Assembly: GCF_022811685.1 (NCBI RefSeq)
Contig: NZ_CP094532.1
Location: forward strand, 1,947,501 to 2,011,500
From: Chryseobacterium suipulveris
GTDB taxonomy: Bacteria > Bacteroidota > Bacteroidia > Flavobacteriales > Weeksellaceae
Direction of reading: 5' to 3'
DNA length: 64,000 bases
Position numbers and translations under genes: made by a program. Shown here piece after piece: positions 1 through 6,974 of the stretch. The stretch's first letter is position 1. Each line of letters begins with the position of its first letter. The notes below the pieces were generated by a model that saw only the letters and a program-made list of their open reading frames with translations, was not told where the DNA came from and made no database searches.

Positions 1-88
1 AAGAAATTCACTCGAAGAAATTCACCGCGCAGCGAATTCACCATTTACATTTTTCACTCTCCAACTCACCCACTCACCCACACAAAAC

Positions 89-1087
89 CTACTCCACCTT
101 CACCGTATGCGAATCGCTGTTTTCTTCCATATCGGGAAGGATTTTGGGGTTGAAGTTTTCTGCGGAAGCCGCGATTTCATCAGCCATCATTTTTTCGACG
201 CGCACTTTCTTGATGGCAATATTGAGTTCATTACCCAAAAGAATGAGGATAATGTTGATATTCACCCAAACCATTACCAGAATAATCGAGCCGATCGAAC
301 CATAAAGTACGTTGTAGCGGGCAAAATCCTTTACATAAATCGCAAAAAAATACGTTACCAAGACGAACAGTAAAGTGGTGAGAATTGCTCCGGGAATCGC
401 CTGTTTGAAGGTCGTAATTTTCAGGCAACCCACCCAATAGAAAAGCGTGAGCAGGATGAAGTAAAAAACAGGAAACGAAATAAACCCGATAATCGCCGAC
501 ATATTGTTGACTAACCACGAAATATTGATTTCCGGGGTGAAGAGTTTCAGCACGACCTCGCTGTAATACACTCCTAAAAGTGAAGCGATAATCAACAGCA
601 CGAACGCAATGGTAATCACAAATGCGACAAGATATTCCTTCACTACTCCGCGTTGCAGGTTGGTATTGAGGTTGAAACCGTTGATCAGGGAATGGGTTCC
701 GTTCACCGCAAAAATCATCGCAAAAACTATCGTGAGATTGCTGATGTTTTTCATATTCGGAATAATGAAATTGGTGATGTAGCCCGAAACGTCTTTCTGG
801 ATGTGCGCAGGAAAAATATTTGGCATCAGCACCTCAAAAATATAGAACTGAAGCTTGTCGTAGTGCGGAAGATAAGGCAACAGCGAAAGCAAAAAGAGGA
901 TGAACGGGAACAAGCTAAGAAAAAAGCTCCACGAGATGCTTGCCGCGATTCGCCCAATCTGCATCCTGAAAACTCCCTGTCCGTAAACCTCGAACATTTT
1001 CCATAGAGAAATGCCCAAAAAAGGAATATGGATGCCGTCCAGAAAATCGCGGATTTTGATCAGGAACTGCGGGGTTTTAATGCTCAT
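89..1087 (-). CDS. YihY/BrkB family inner-membrane protein
   Basis: This 332-aa polytopic membrane protein has about six hydrophobic segments between residues 45 and 300 and a charged C-terminal tail (about 295-332). The family signature is visible near the C-terminal end: YGSIGSI, then a W in a helix, then LLGNELN. Members of the YihY/BrkB (UPF0761) family are inner-membrane proteins whose transported substrate, if any, is not established; the old label ribonuclease BN is a misannotation. The gene diverges from rlmH. A TATCTTTG box on the minus strand lies 19 bp before its ATG, supporting this start. Family assignment is secure, function unknown. Confidence 0.88.
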   Translation of the reverse strand: MSIKTPQFLIKIRDFLDGIHIPFLGISLWKMFEVYGQGVFRMQIGRIAASISWSFFLSLFPFILFLLSLLPYLPHYDKLQFYIFEVLMPNIFPAHIQKDVSGYITNFIIPNMKNISNLTIVFAMIFAVNGTHSLINGFNLNTNLQRGVVKEYLVAFVITIAFVLLIIASLLGVYYSEVVLKLFTPEINISWLVNNMSAIIGFISFPVFYFILLTLFYWVGCLKITTFKQAIPGAILTTLLFVLVTYFFAIYVKDFARYNVLYGSIGSIILVMVWVNINIILILLGNELNIAIKKVRVEKMMADEIAASAENFNPKILPDMEENSDSHTVKVE

Positions 1088-1092
1088 TCATC

Positions 1093-1113
1093 TATATTTG
1101 CAGAACAAAGATA
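1093..1113. promoter_or_regulatory. Back-to-back Bacteroidota promoters (brkB-like / rlmH)
   Basis: Two -7 boxes of the Bacteroidota consensus TAnnTTTG lie almost on top of each other: TATATTTG on the plus strand (1093-1100) for rlmH and TATCTTTG on the minus strand (1106-1113) for the membrane protein gene. Both are within 20 bp of their start codons. The two promoters probably compete for polymerase. Confidence 0.6.
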
Positions 1114-1117
1114 ATAA

Positions 1118-1591
1118 ATGCGAATCAATTTAATCTGCATCGGAAAGACCGACGACAAGGAAATTTCACGGCTGATCCAGTATTACCAAAACCGCTTGCC
1201 AAAGCACTGGAATTTCGAGGTCACGGAGATTCCCGATGTGAAAAACGCCAAAAACCTTTCGCCCGAACTTCTGAAAAAAGAGGAAGGAAAACTCTTCCTG
1301 ATGCTTACCGAAAATTCAGACCACGTCGTACTTCTCGACGAAAAAGGAAAACAGTTTACCAGCAGAGAATTCGCCGCCAAGATCGACAACTGGATGAATT
1401 CCTCCCTCAAGAAAATTTCGTTTTTCATCGGCGGAGCGTATGGATTTTCAGAAGAAATTTATCAAAGAGCCAACGAGAAAATGTCGCTTTCAAAGATGAC
1501 TTTCACCCACCAGATGATCCGCTTATTTTTTGTGGAACAGATTTACCGAGCCGACCAGATTTTGCAGGGAAAACCGTATCACAACGACTGA
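1118..1591 (+). CDS. rlmH: 23S rRNA (pseudouridine1915-N3)-methyltransferase RlmH
   Basis: The 157-aa product has the normal length for RlmH, a SPOUT-fold SAM-dependent methyltransferase that methylates pseudouridine 1915 in helix 69 of 23S rRNA on assembled 70S ribosomes. The C-terminal half carries the SAM-binding knot: FIGGAYGF near residue 104, then SLSKMTFTHQMIR, and the terminal GKPYHND that resembles the usual KPYHH end. The ATG sits 17 bp after a TATATTTG promoter box. It stands alone, followed by a repeat-rich spacer. Confidence 0.96.
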   Translation: MRINLICIGKTDDKEISRLIQYYQNRLPKHWNFEVTEIPDVKNAKNLSPELLKKEEGKLFLMLTENSDHVVLLDEKGKQFTSREFAAKIDNWMNSSLKKISFFIGGAYGFSEEIYQRANEKMSLSKMTFTHQMIRLFFVEQIYRADQILQGKPYHND

Positions 1592-1616
1592 GAGAAATTT
1601 GAGGGTTTCTTGCCTG

Positions 1617-1712
1617 CTGCAAGCAGGGAGGTTTGGAGTTTGAGGTTTGAGGTTTGATATTGTTTCAAGTTTCAGGTTTCATCCCGCATTCGCGGGACAG
1701 GAGTTTCAAGTT
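1617..1712 (+). repeat. TTTGAGG low-complexity tract with 32-bp hairpin repeat, copy 1
   Basis: Runs of TTTGAGG/TTTGGAG-type heptads are followed at 1675-1706 by a 32-bp segment repeated without mismatch at 2606-2637. Its core TCCCGC-ATTC-GCGGGA is a 6-bp stem with a 4-base loop. The two copies flank the HigBA-like pair. Confidence 0.85.
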
Positions 1713-1849
1713 TGATTACGCCGAAATTTGTTGTATCAAATGATTGCGATGATGTTTTTAAATTGGTGTGGCAGGAAAAGATGTGTAAATTTACGTGTTG
1801 TCTGTAACGTAATGCCAAAAATAATTCCGTCAAAAAAATCAAATTAATG

Positions 1850-1881
1850 TTCCCAATTTGGGAATTTTTGCGTTATATTTG
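1850..1881 (+). promoter_or_regulatory. higBA promoter with palindromic operator candidate
   Basis: A perfect 7+1+7 palindrome TTCCCAATTTGGGAA (1850-1864) lies just upstream of a TATATTTG -7 box (1874-1881), so a bound protein would cover the space between the -33 and -7 elements. HigA-type antitoxins commonly repress their own operon through such sites. Binding by this HigA is inferred. Confidence 0.6.
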
Positions 1882-1896
1882 CTTAAAATTAATTGA

Positions 1897-2190
1897 GTGA
1901 GAGTTATAGCAAAGAAAATATTGCGAGAATTTTGGGAAAAACATTCAGATTGTGAGCAACAACTTAAATCTTGGTATAAGGAAGCGAGTAAAGCGGAATG
2001 GAATAATCCTAATGAAATTAAAGCGGAATATCCGAGCGCAAGTATTTTGGAAGATAATCGGATTTGTTTCAATATAAAAGGAAACCATTATCGATTAATT
2101 GTGAAGATAAATTATGATTATCAAATGGTTTGGATACGATTTATTGGAACGCATAGTGAATATGACAAAATTGATGCAAACGAAATTTAG
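1897..2190 (+). CDS. higB: HigB-family mRNA-interferase toxin
   Basis: The 97-aa protein matches the HigB_toxin family of RelE-fold, ribosome-dependent mRNA interferases. Visible features are a basic N-terminal helix (KKILREFWEKH), the stretch RICFNIKGNHYRLIVKI typical of the central strands, and a C-terminal IGTHSEYDKID motif. The start is GTG at 1897, 15 bp after the -7 box; no better ATG is in frame. The antitoxin gene begins 5 bp after its stop. Toxin-first order is typical of higBA. It appears intact, unlike the second toxin gene near 31.9 kb. Confidence 0.9.
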   Translation: MRVIAKKILREFWEKHSDCEQQLKSWYKEASKAEWNNPNEIKAEYPSASILEDNRICFNIKGNHYRLIVKINYDYQMVWIRFIGTHSEYDKIDANEI

Positions 2191-2195
2191 AAAAA

Positions 2196-2552
2196 ATGAA
2201 AATTAAACCTATAAAAACAGAGAAAGATTACAATCAAGCATTGGAAAGACTTGAGGAAATCTTTGACGCAAAAAAAGGAACTGAGGAAGGCGATGAATTA
2301 GAAATTTTAGGAATTTTGCTTGAAAGATACGAGGAAGAACACTTCCCGATTGATTTGCCAGATCCAATAGAAGCAATAAAATTTAGAATGGAGCAATTAA
2401 ACTATTCCCAAAATGATCTTGCGAATGTGATCGGCCTTAAAAGCAGAGCGAGTGAAATTCTAAATAAAAAAAGAAAACTTTCTTTGGAAATGATTAGAAA
2501 TCTTCACGAAAGACTAAAAATTCCAACCGAGGTCCTAATACAAGCATATTAA
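2196..2552 (+). CDS. higA: HigA-like antitoxin with XRE-type HTH
   Basis: This 118-aa protein is the partner of the preceding toxin. Residues 1-60 are acidic and presumably wrap the toxin. Residues 62-115 form a helix-turn-helix: AIKFRMEQLNYSQNDLANVIG, then SRASEILNKKR as recognition helix, then LSLEMIRNLHERLKIP. The fold neutralises HigB and represses the operon. It starts at an ATG 5 bp after higB, so the genes are co-transcribed and probably coupled. The GC-poor pair sits alone between core genes. Confidence 0.9.
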   Translation: MKIKPIKTEKDYNQALERLEEIFDAKKGTEEGDELEILGILLERYEEEHFPIDLPDPIEAIKFRMEQLNYSQNDLANVIGLKSRASEILNKKRKLSLEMIRNLHERLKIPTEVLIQAY

Positions 2553-2562
2553 ATGCACTGCA

Positions 2563-2645
2563 AATGTTTGAGGGTTTGAAGGTTTGAGGTTTGAGGTTTG
2601 TTTCGGGTTTCATCCCGCATTCGCGGGACAGGAGTTTAAAGTTTG
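2563..2645 (+). repeat. TTTGAGG low-complexity tract with 32-bp hairpin repeat, copy 2
   Basis: This is the second copy of the tract seen at 1617-1712. The 32 bases at 2606-2637 are identical to 1675-1706 and include the TCCCGC/GCGGGA hairpin. Copies lie 931 bp apart in the same orientation and enclose higBA. Confidence 0.85.
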
Positions 2646-2757
2646 GATTGTTTAGAAAATTATGTGATTAAATTATTGAGGTGGTATTTTGTCAATTTGT
2701 GTGGTTGGAAAAGTTGCATATATTTGGGGGTATCAGCAAATGCTCCCAAACCCCACT

Positions 2758-3349
2758 ATGAAAATCAAATATCTAATACTAATTTTACTGACAATAACCT
2801 TAAATAGTTGTCAAGGCCAAAAACCTGATAAGAAAATCCATATTTTTGATAGAAATACTGGATTAACTATGAATTTACCAGAAGGATTTGAGGAATTAAA
2901 CGAAAACGAATCTGAAAAAATTTTGAGTAAGGGTAAAAAAGTATTGATAAAATTTATGATGCAAATATTAATATTAGCGACTTAAAACCGAAACTATTCA
3001 AAATTGATGAAACAATTATTTTCTTATAAATATTCGAGAATATGATCCAAAAATTGATGGAGATTATGATCATGCTGTAAATCAATCAAATGGATTACTT
3101 TACAGAACAAATCTAAAAAGTTTTGCAAACACACAAATAGATACTCTTAACCAACAAAAAATAATTGACAATACCGAATTCACTAAATATTTGATTTCTG
3201 TAAAAGTTTCACCCAATACGGAAATGAAAGTTATAAATTACACAAGTTTTGTGAAGAATAATGATTTAAGAATTGCTGTTGTTTATATAGATGATAATAT
3301 TGGGAATAAGGTTATACAAGAAATCGAAAACGCAAAATTTGAAAAATAG
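2758..3349 (+). pseudogene. Frameshifted lipoprotein gene
   Basis: The ATG at 2758 opens a lipoprotein-type signal (MKIKYLILILLTITLNSCQG, lipobox Cys about residue 17). The frame ends prematurely after an A6 run near 2935-2945. The downstream frame (DKIYDANINISDLKPK...) stays open to about 3030. A third frame (INIREYDPKIDGDYDH... to QEIENAKFEK) then runs to a TAG at 3347-3349. Joined, the frames give about 195 residues of a coherent periplasmic lipoprotein. The total of 592 bp is not a multiple of three, so at least two indels separate it from a working gene. Function not recognised. Confidence 0.75.
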
Positions 3350-3477
3350 CACAGCAGATAAAGAAATTCTACGTAACAAGGTGCCTTTTTAATCAATCAA
3401 AGTATCGCAAACTTTCACCCACAAAAAGACATTTCCTGCTCTCTTCCTTCTTTTGTCTTTTGCCTTTTCTCTTTTCT

Positions 3478-5136
3478 CTAAAACGAATTCCTGTCCTTAA
3501 ACAAAATATTGTACACCAAGAAAAGTCCCAATCCAATCGCGATCAGCAGAAAGATGGAGGGTAGAATTCCGTAGCCGAGAAAAGTGTAGGTGGTCGGAAT
3601 CCGCATCAGAAGCGACGCGCCGATAATCATTGCCGCAATGATGAGTCCCGAAGTGATTCGGTTTGCTACTTTCTGGAAACCGTCGGTGAGGCGGTCTTCA
3701 TCAATTGCGTTGATCTTGAGTTCGAGTTCGTTGTTGGCAAGGTTTTCGGTGATTTTGTTAAGGCGTGACGGAAGGTTTTCCACCAGTTTCTTATTGTCGA
3801 GCAAAAATCCGTAAGCATTTTCGGGTTTCAGTTCCTGCTTCATTTTTTTGCTCACCATTTCGTCCATAAACCTGCGGATTGCTTGCTGCAGATCGTATTT
3901 CGGAGTAAGCACCGCGACAATCTGATCGAGGTTGAGTAGGATTTTTCCGAGGATATTGAGTTCCACCGCGAGTTTGATGCCTTCTTCGGCGGCGATGCGG
4001 TTCATCTGCAGAAGCACTTTTCCCGTTTCCATATCTTCGGCATTGGTGCTTGTGCTGTTCATCACCAATCGGTTGATGTTTCGGCGGAAACTTTTCAGGT
4101 CGGTTTTGTGTGGATCGTAATCGCTTATTTCAAGGAGTGCCTCGGTAATTTCGTCGCTGTCTTTTTTGCTCATTCCGATCAGGAGCATCATGATTTTTTC
4201 CTGAAGTTTCGGACTGAACTTCGCGACCATTCCCAAATCCATCAATGCGATTTTGTCGTCGGAAGTAAGGTGGATATTTCCCGGATGCGGATCGGCGTGC
4301 GCGAAACCATCGACAATAATCTGCTTCATATACGATTCCACCAACTCGTCGATCACGGGATTGAAATCGGTCTCGATCTTTTTGAGTTTTCCCAACGAGG
4401 TGATTTTTTTGCCCTCGATGAAATCCATCGTCAGAACTTTGGAGGAAGAGTATTCCGCAACAGGCGACGGAATTTCCAGCAGCTTGTATTTCTTAAGGTT
4501 TTCCTTTAAAGTCAGGAGGTTTTGCTGCTCTTTCTGATAATCCAGTTCGTTGAGAAGGATGTAGCGCAGTTCCTCGATGATTTGGTCTAAAGAATAATTC
4601 TTTGCGGCGGTAGAATGTTTCACCGCGAGTTCCGCCATTTTCTTCAGAGTATCCAAATCTTCGATGATCGCTTTGCGGATTCCCGGGCGCTGGATTTTTA
4701 CGGCAACAACTCTTCCTGAATGCAGTAACGCTTTGTGAACCTGCCCAATCGAAGCATTTGCTAACGGAGTTCTGTCGAATTCTACGAACGCTTTTTTCAC
4801 GGGTACACCGATTTCTTCCTCGAAAATCCTACTGACTTCCTCATAAGGAATCGCTTCCACATCATCCTGGAGGTTCGCGAGTGCATGCAGATAATTTTCT
4901 GGCAAAAGGTCGGGTCTCGTCGAGAGAAGCTGCCCAAGTTTGATATAGGCAGGACCCATCTTTTTCAGGTCTTCCACCAGTTCTTCGGGTTTCTGATTGT
5001 AGGTATCGTCGCTGGTTTCTTCGTTTTCAAGGTCGCTGAAAGCAGAACCGGTTGTACTTTTTACCACTTCACTGTTGTAATATTTCAGGATGAACCCGAA
5101 AAATTTCGCGTAATTGTTGAGTTGATCTAATGCCAT
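3478..5136 (-). CDS. UbiB/ABC1 (AarF) family atypical kinase
   Basis: The 552-aa protein has the conserved UbiB core: the N-terminal KxGQ region (GPAYIKLGQLLSTRPDLLP, about residues 57-75), the Ala-rich loop ANASIGQVH, the lysine motif VAVKIQRPG, the catalytic HADPHPGNI (about 280) and the metal-binding LMDLGM. Two hydrophobic segments at the C-terminus (about 490-545) anchor it. UbiB proteins are membrane-associated atypical kinases/ATPases needed for isoprenoid quinone synthesis. This lineage makes menaquinone, so the exact role here is inferred. Monocistronic. Confidence 0.9.
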   Translation of the reverse strand: MALDQLNNYAKFFGFILKYYNSEVVKSTTGSAFSDLENEETSDDTYNQKPEELVEDLKKMGPAYIKLGQLLSTRPDLLPENYLHALANLQDDVEAIPYEEVSRIFEEEIGVPVKKAFVEFDRTPLANASIGQVHKALLHSGRVVAVKIQRPGIRKAIIEDLDTLKKMAELAVKHSTAAKNYSLDQIIEELRYILLNELDYQKEQQNLLTLKENLKKYKLLEIPSPVAEYSSSKVLTMDFIEGKKITSLGKLKKIETDFNPVIDELVESYMKQIIVDGFAHADPHPGNIHLTSDDKIALMDLGMVAKFSPKLQEKIMMLLIGMSKKDSDEITEALLEISDYDPHKTDLKSFRRNINRLVMNSTSTNAEDMETGKVLLQMNRIAAEEGIKLAVELNILGKILLNLDQIVAVLTPKYDLQQAIRRFMDEMVSKKMKQELKPENAYGFLLDNKKLVENLPSRLNKITENLANNELELKINAIDEDRLTDGFQKVANRITSGLIIAAMIIGASLLMRIPTTYTFLGYGILPSIFLLIAIGLGLFLVYNILFKDRNSF

Positions 5137-5185
5137 AATTTTTTCCTAAGAAAATAGCATACCAAATTCAATTTAGAAATCGTGA

Positions 5186-5259
5186 AACAACTTCAAACTT
5201 CAAACCTTCAAACTCCCAAACCTTCAAACTTCAAACCCTCAAACCCTCAAACTCTCAAG
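5186..5259 (-). repeat. CTTCAAA/CCTCAAA low-complexity tract
   Basis: Ten or so heptad-like units (CTTCAAA, CCTCAAA, CTCCCAAA) fill the spacer between the UbiB-type gene and the HipA-like gene. This is the reverse complement of the TTTGAGG tracts at 1617 and 2563. No gene signal is seen in it. Confidence 0.75.
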
Positions 5260-5279
5260 AAAAGTCGTATTTTTGAACA

Positions 5280-6056
5280 ATGGATCTCTCACTCCGCACT
5301 GTGACCGTTATGCGATATATTCTGCCTTTGAGGGAAGGTGGAAGTTTGCCTGCATTGGCGGAAGCGGACGACGATTTTAAGTATGTCCTAAAATTCCGTG
5401 GCGGTGGTCACGGCGTAAAGATGCTGATTTCTGAACTGTTGGGCGGGAAAATCGCTCAGGTTTTAGGATTGAAAATTCCCGAACTGGTTTTTGCCAATTT
5501 GGATGTGGATTTCGGCAGAACTGAAGCCGATGAGGAAATCCAGGATCTGCTGAAGTTTTCCGAAGGGTTGAATATGGGTTTGCATTTTCTGTCGGGCGCG
5601 ATTGCGTATGATCCTTCGGTGAAAATTGATCCGCTCCTGGCTTCAAAGATTGTTTGGCTCGATGCGTTTATTACCAATATCGACCGTACTTTCAAGAATA
5701 CCAATCTTTTGATGTGGCACAAGGAACTTTGGGTGATTGATAATGGCGCTTCATTTTACTTCCACCACAACTGGCAGAATTTTGATGCTGCGGCAAAGAC
5801 ACCCTTTAAATATGTAAAAGACCACGTGCTGCTGAAACAGGCGTCCAAGCTCGATGAAGCCGACGCTTTTGCGAAAACGGTTCTGAACGATGAAGTCTTC
5901 CGCCAAATTGTGGAACTGATTCCTTTGGAATGGCTGGACTGGAACGATACGGAAATGTCTCCCGATGAAATCAGGGATGTATATTTCAATTTTATGAAAA
6001 CCCGTTTCGCGAATACCGAAATCTTTGTAAACGAAGCAAAAAATGCAAGAGGATAA
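5280..6056 (+). CDS. HipA-like kinase family protein
   Basis: The 258-aa product resembles the short HipA_2/HipA-family kinases: a glycine-rich segment FRGGGHGVKML (about 38-48), ELLGGKIAQVLGLKIPE, WLDAFITNIDRTFKNTNLLMW (catalytic-loop-like D-x-x-N, about 128-146) and LWVIDNGASFYF (DNG metal-binding position, about 150). It is much shorter than HipA of E. coli and has no HipB partner beside it. Instead it overlaps a DUF3037 gene by 14 bp, a conserved pairing. Substrate and role are unknown; I infer a phosphotransferase fold from the motifs only. Confidence 0.75.
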   Translation: MDLSLRTVTVMRYILPLREGGSLPALAEADDDFKYVLKFRGGGHGVKMLISELLGGKIAQVLGLKIPELVFANLDVDFGRTEADEEIQDLLKFSEGLNMGLHFLSGAIAYDPSVKIDPLLASKIVWLDAFITNIDRTFKNTNLLMWHKELWVIDNGASFYFHHNWQNFDAAAKTPFKYVKDHVLLKQASKLDEADAFAKTVLNDEVFRQIVELIPLEWLDWNDTEMSPDEIRDVYFNFMKTRFANTEIFVNEAKNARG

Positions 6057-6426
6057 ACTGTACGAATACGCCGTGATCCGTTTGGTGCCGAAGGTTGAAA
6101 GAGAAGAGTTTTTCAACATCGGGCTCGTTTTGTTTTCGAAGAAGGAAAAGTATATCCGCGTGGAATTCCACCTGTGTCCCGACAAGTTCGCTTTCATGCA
6201 TTCCAAACTAGATTACGAGGACATCCAACAGAATTTGGAGAATTTCAAAGCTGTTGCCAACGGTGAGAACTCAGGCGGCGAAATCGCCAAGCTCGATATT
6301 CCCGAAAGATTCCGCTGGTTGACCGCGGTGAGAAGTTCTGTGGTGCAGACTTCGCGACCTCATCCCGGGAAAACAAAGGATCTCGACAAAACTTTTGAGC
6401 GGCTGTTTGAGGAGTTGGTGAAATAA
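6043..6426 (+). CDS. DUF3037 domain-containing protein
   Basis: This 127-aa soluble protein matches DUF3037: an N-terminal YEYAVIRLVPKVEREEFFNI, a central IGLVLFSKKEKYIRVEF strand pair, and a C-terminal LDKTFERLFEELV helix. It starts inside the 3' end of the HipA-like gene (ATG at 6043, 14-bp overlap), so the two are translationally coupled and probably function together. Function of the family is not established. Confidence 0.85.
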   Translation: MQEDKLYEYAVIRLVPKVEREEFFNIGLVLFSKKEKYIRVEFHLCPDKFAFMHSKLDYEDIQQNLENFKAVANGENSGGEIAKLDIPERFRWLTAVRSSVVQTSRPHPGKTKDLDKTFERLFEELVK

Positions 6427-6746
6427 CCTCATCCGATTTGCTTTTCATTACACAGGGAAATCAGGTTCCCTAAATATTCATTTATTATACGACCAAGAAT
6501 GCGGTAAAGTCAAAAGAGCTTTACCCATCATTTTCTTCTTTATAAAATCAGAATTGTTAACAATTGTTCGATGTTGAATCTTGGCTATGATATAGTTTTG
6601 TAGTGTATTTACAACAACTGTGAAGATATTCACAAATGATGAGAAAAAGCTTAAAAACATAAAGATTACAGGTTTATCAGATGAATAATCCTGTAATCTG
6701 TTTTTCATTTTCGCAATCGATTCAATACCTATAAAATAACACAGAG
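6427..6746 (+). other. AT-rich gap with a terminator-like hairpin
   Basis: I see no convincing gene here. At 6663-6699 the arms AGATTACAGG and CCTGTAATCT form a 10-bp perfect stem with a 17-base loop followed by GTTTTT, a possible plus-strand terminator or 5' leader structure for the small signal-peptide gene at 6747. A minus-strand open frame across the region has no recognisable features. Confidence 0.5.
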
Positions 6747-6938
6747 ATGAAAAAAACAATCCTTTTTGCGTGTTTACTATTCTTCCACTTAGGATTCTCG
6801 CAATATCTCGGTGTAAACACTACCACTCCCAAAAGCACACTGGATATCACCGCAAAAGACCCCACATATTTACACAAATTTAAACTAAAGGAGAAAAAAA
6901 GCCACGAACAAATGTTAGTAAAAAGGTCATTTTTCTAA
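6747..6938 (+). pseudogene. Truncated surface-protein gene (signal peptide only)
   Basis: The 63-residue frame begins with a clear signal peptide (MKKTILFACLLFFHLGFSQ) followed by YLGVNTTTPKSTLDITAKDP. This is the usual mature N-terminus of a large family of flavobacterial secreted proteins that normally continue for several hundred residues. After DPT the sequence turns into an unrelated lysine-rich tail and stops. It looks like the 5' stump of a larger gene. Confidence 0.6.
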
Positions 6939-6950
6939 CATTAGTTTGTT
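6907..6950. repeat. Long imperfect stem-loop
   Basis: AACAAATGTTAG (6907-6918) pairs with CTAACA and TTTGTT (6935-6950) around an inner AAAAA/TTTTT stem, with a 4-base bulge. It lies 25 bp beyond the helicase stop codon and at the end of the truncated gene, so it may act as a shared terminator. Confidence 0.45.
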
Positions 6951-6974
6951 AAAATCGAAATTCAAAAGCAAGCG

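Noticed and set aside
1617..2645. CRISPR array in the TTTGAGG tracts
   Set aside because: Units are contiguous heptads with no unique spacers of constant length, and no cas genes are nearby.
6478..6759. 93-aa minus-strand protein
   Set aside because: It crosses the hairpin and the leader of the gene at 6747, has no recognisable features and no ribosome-binding context.
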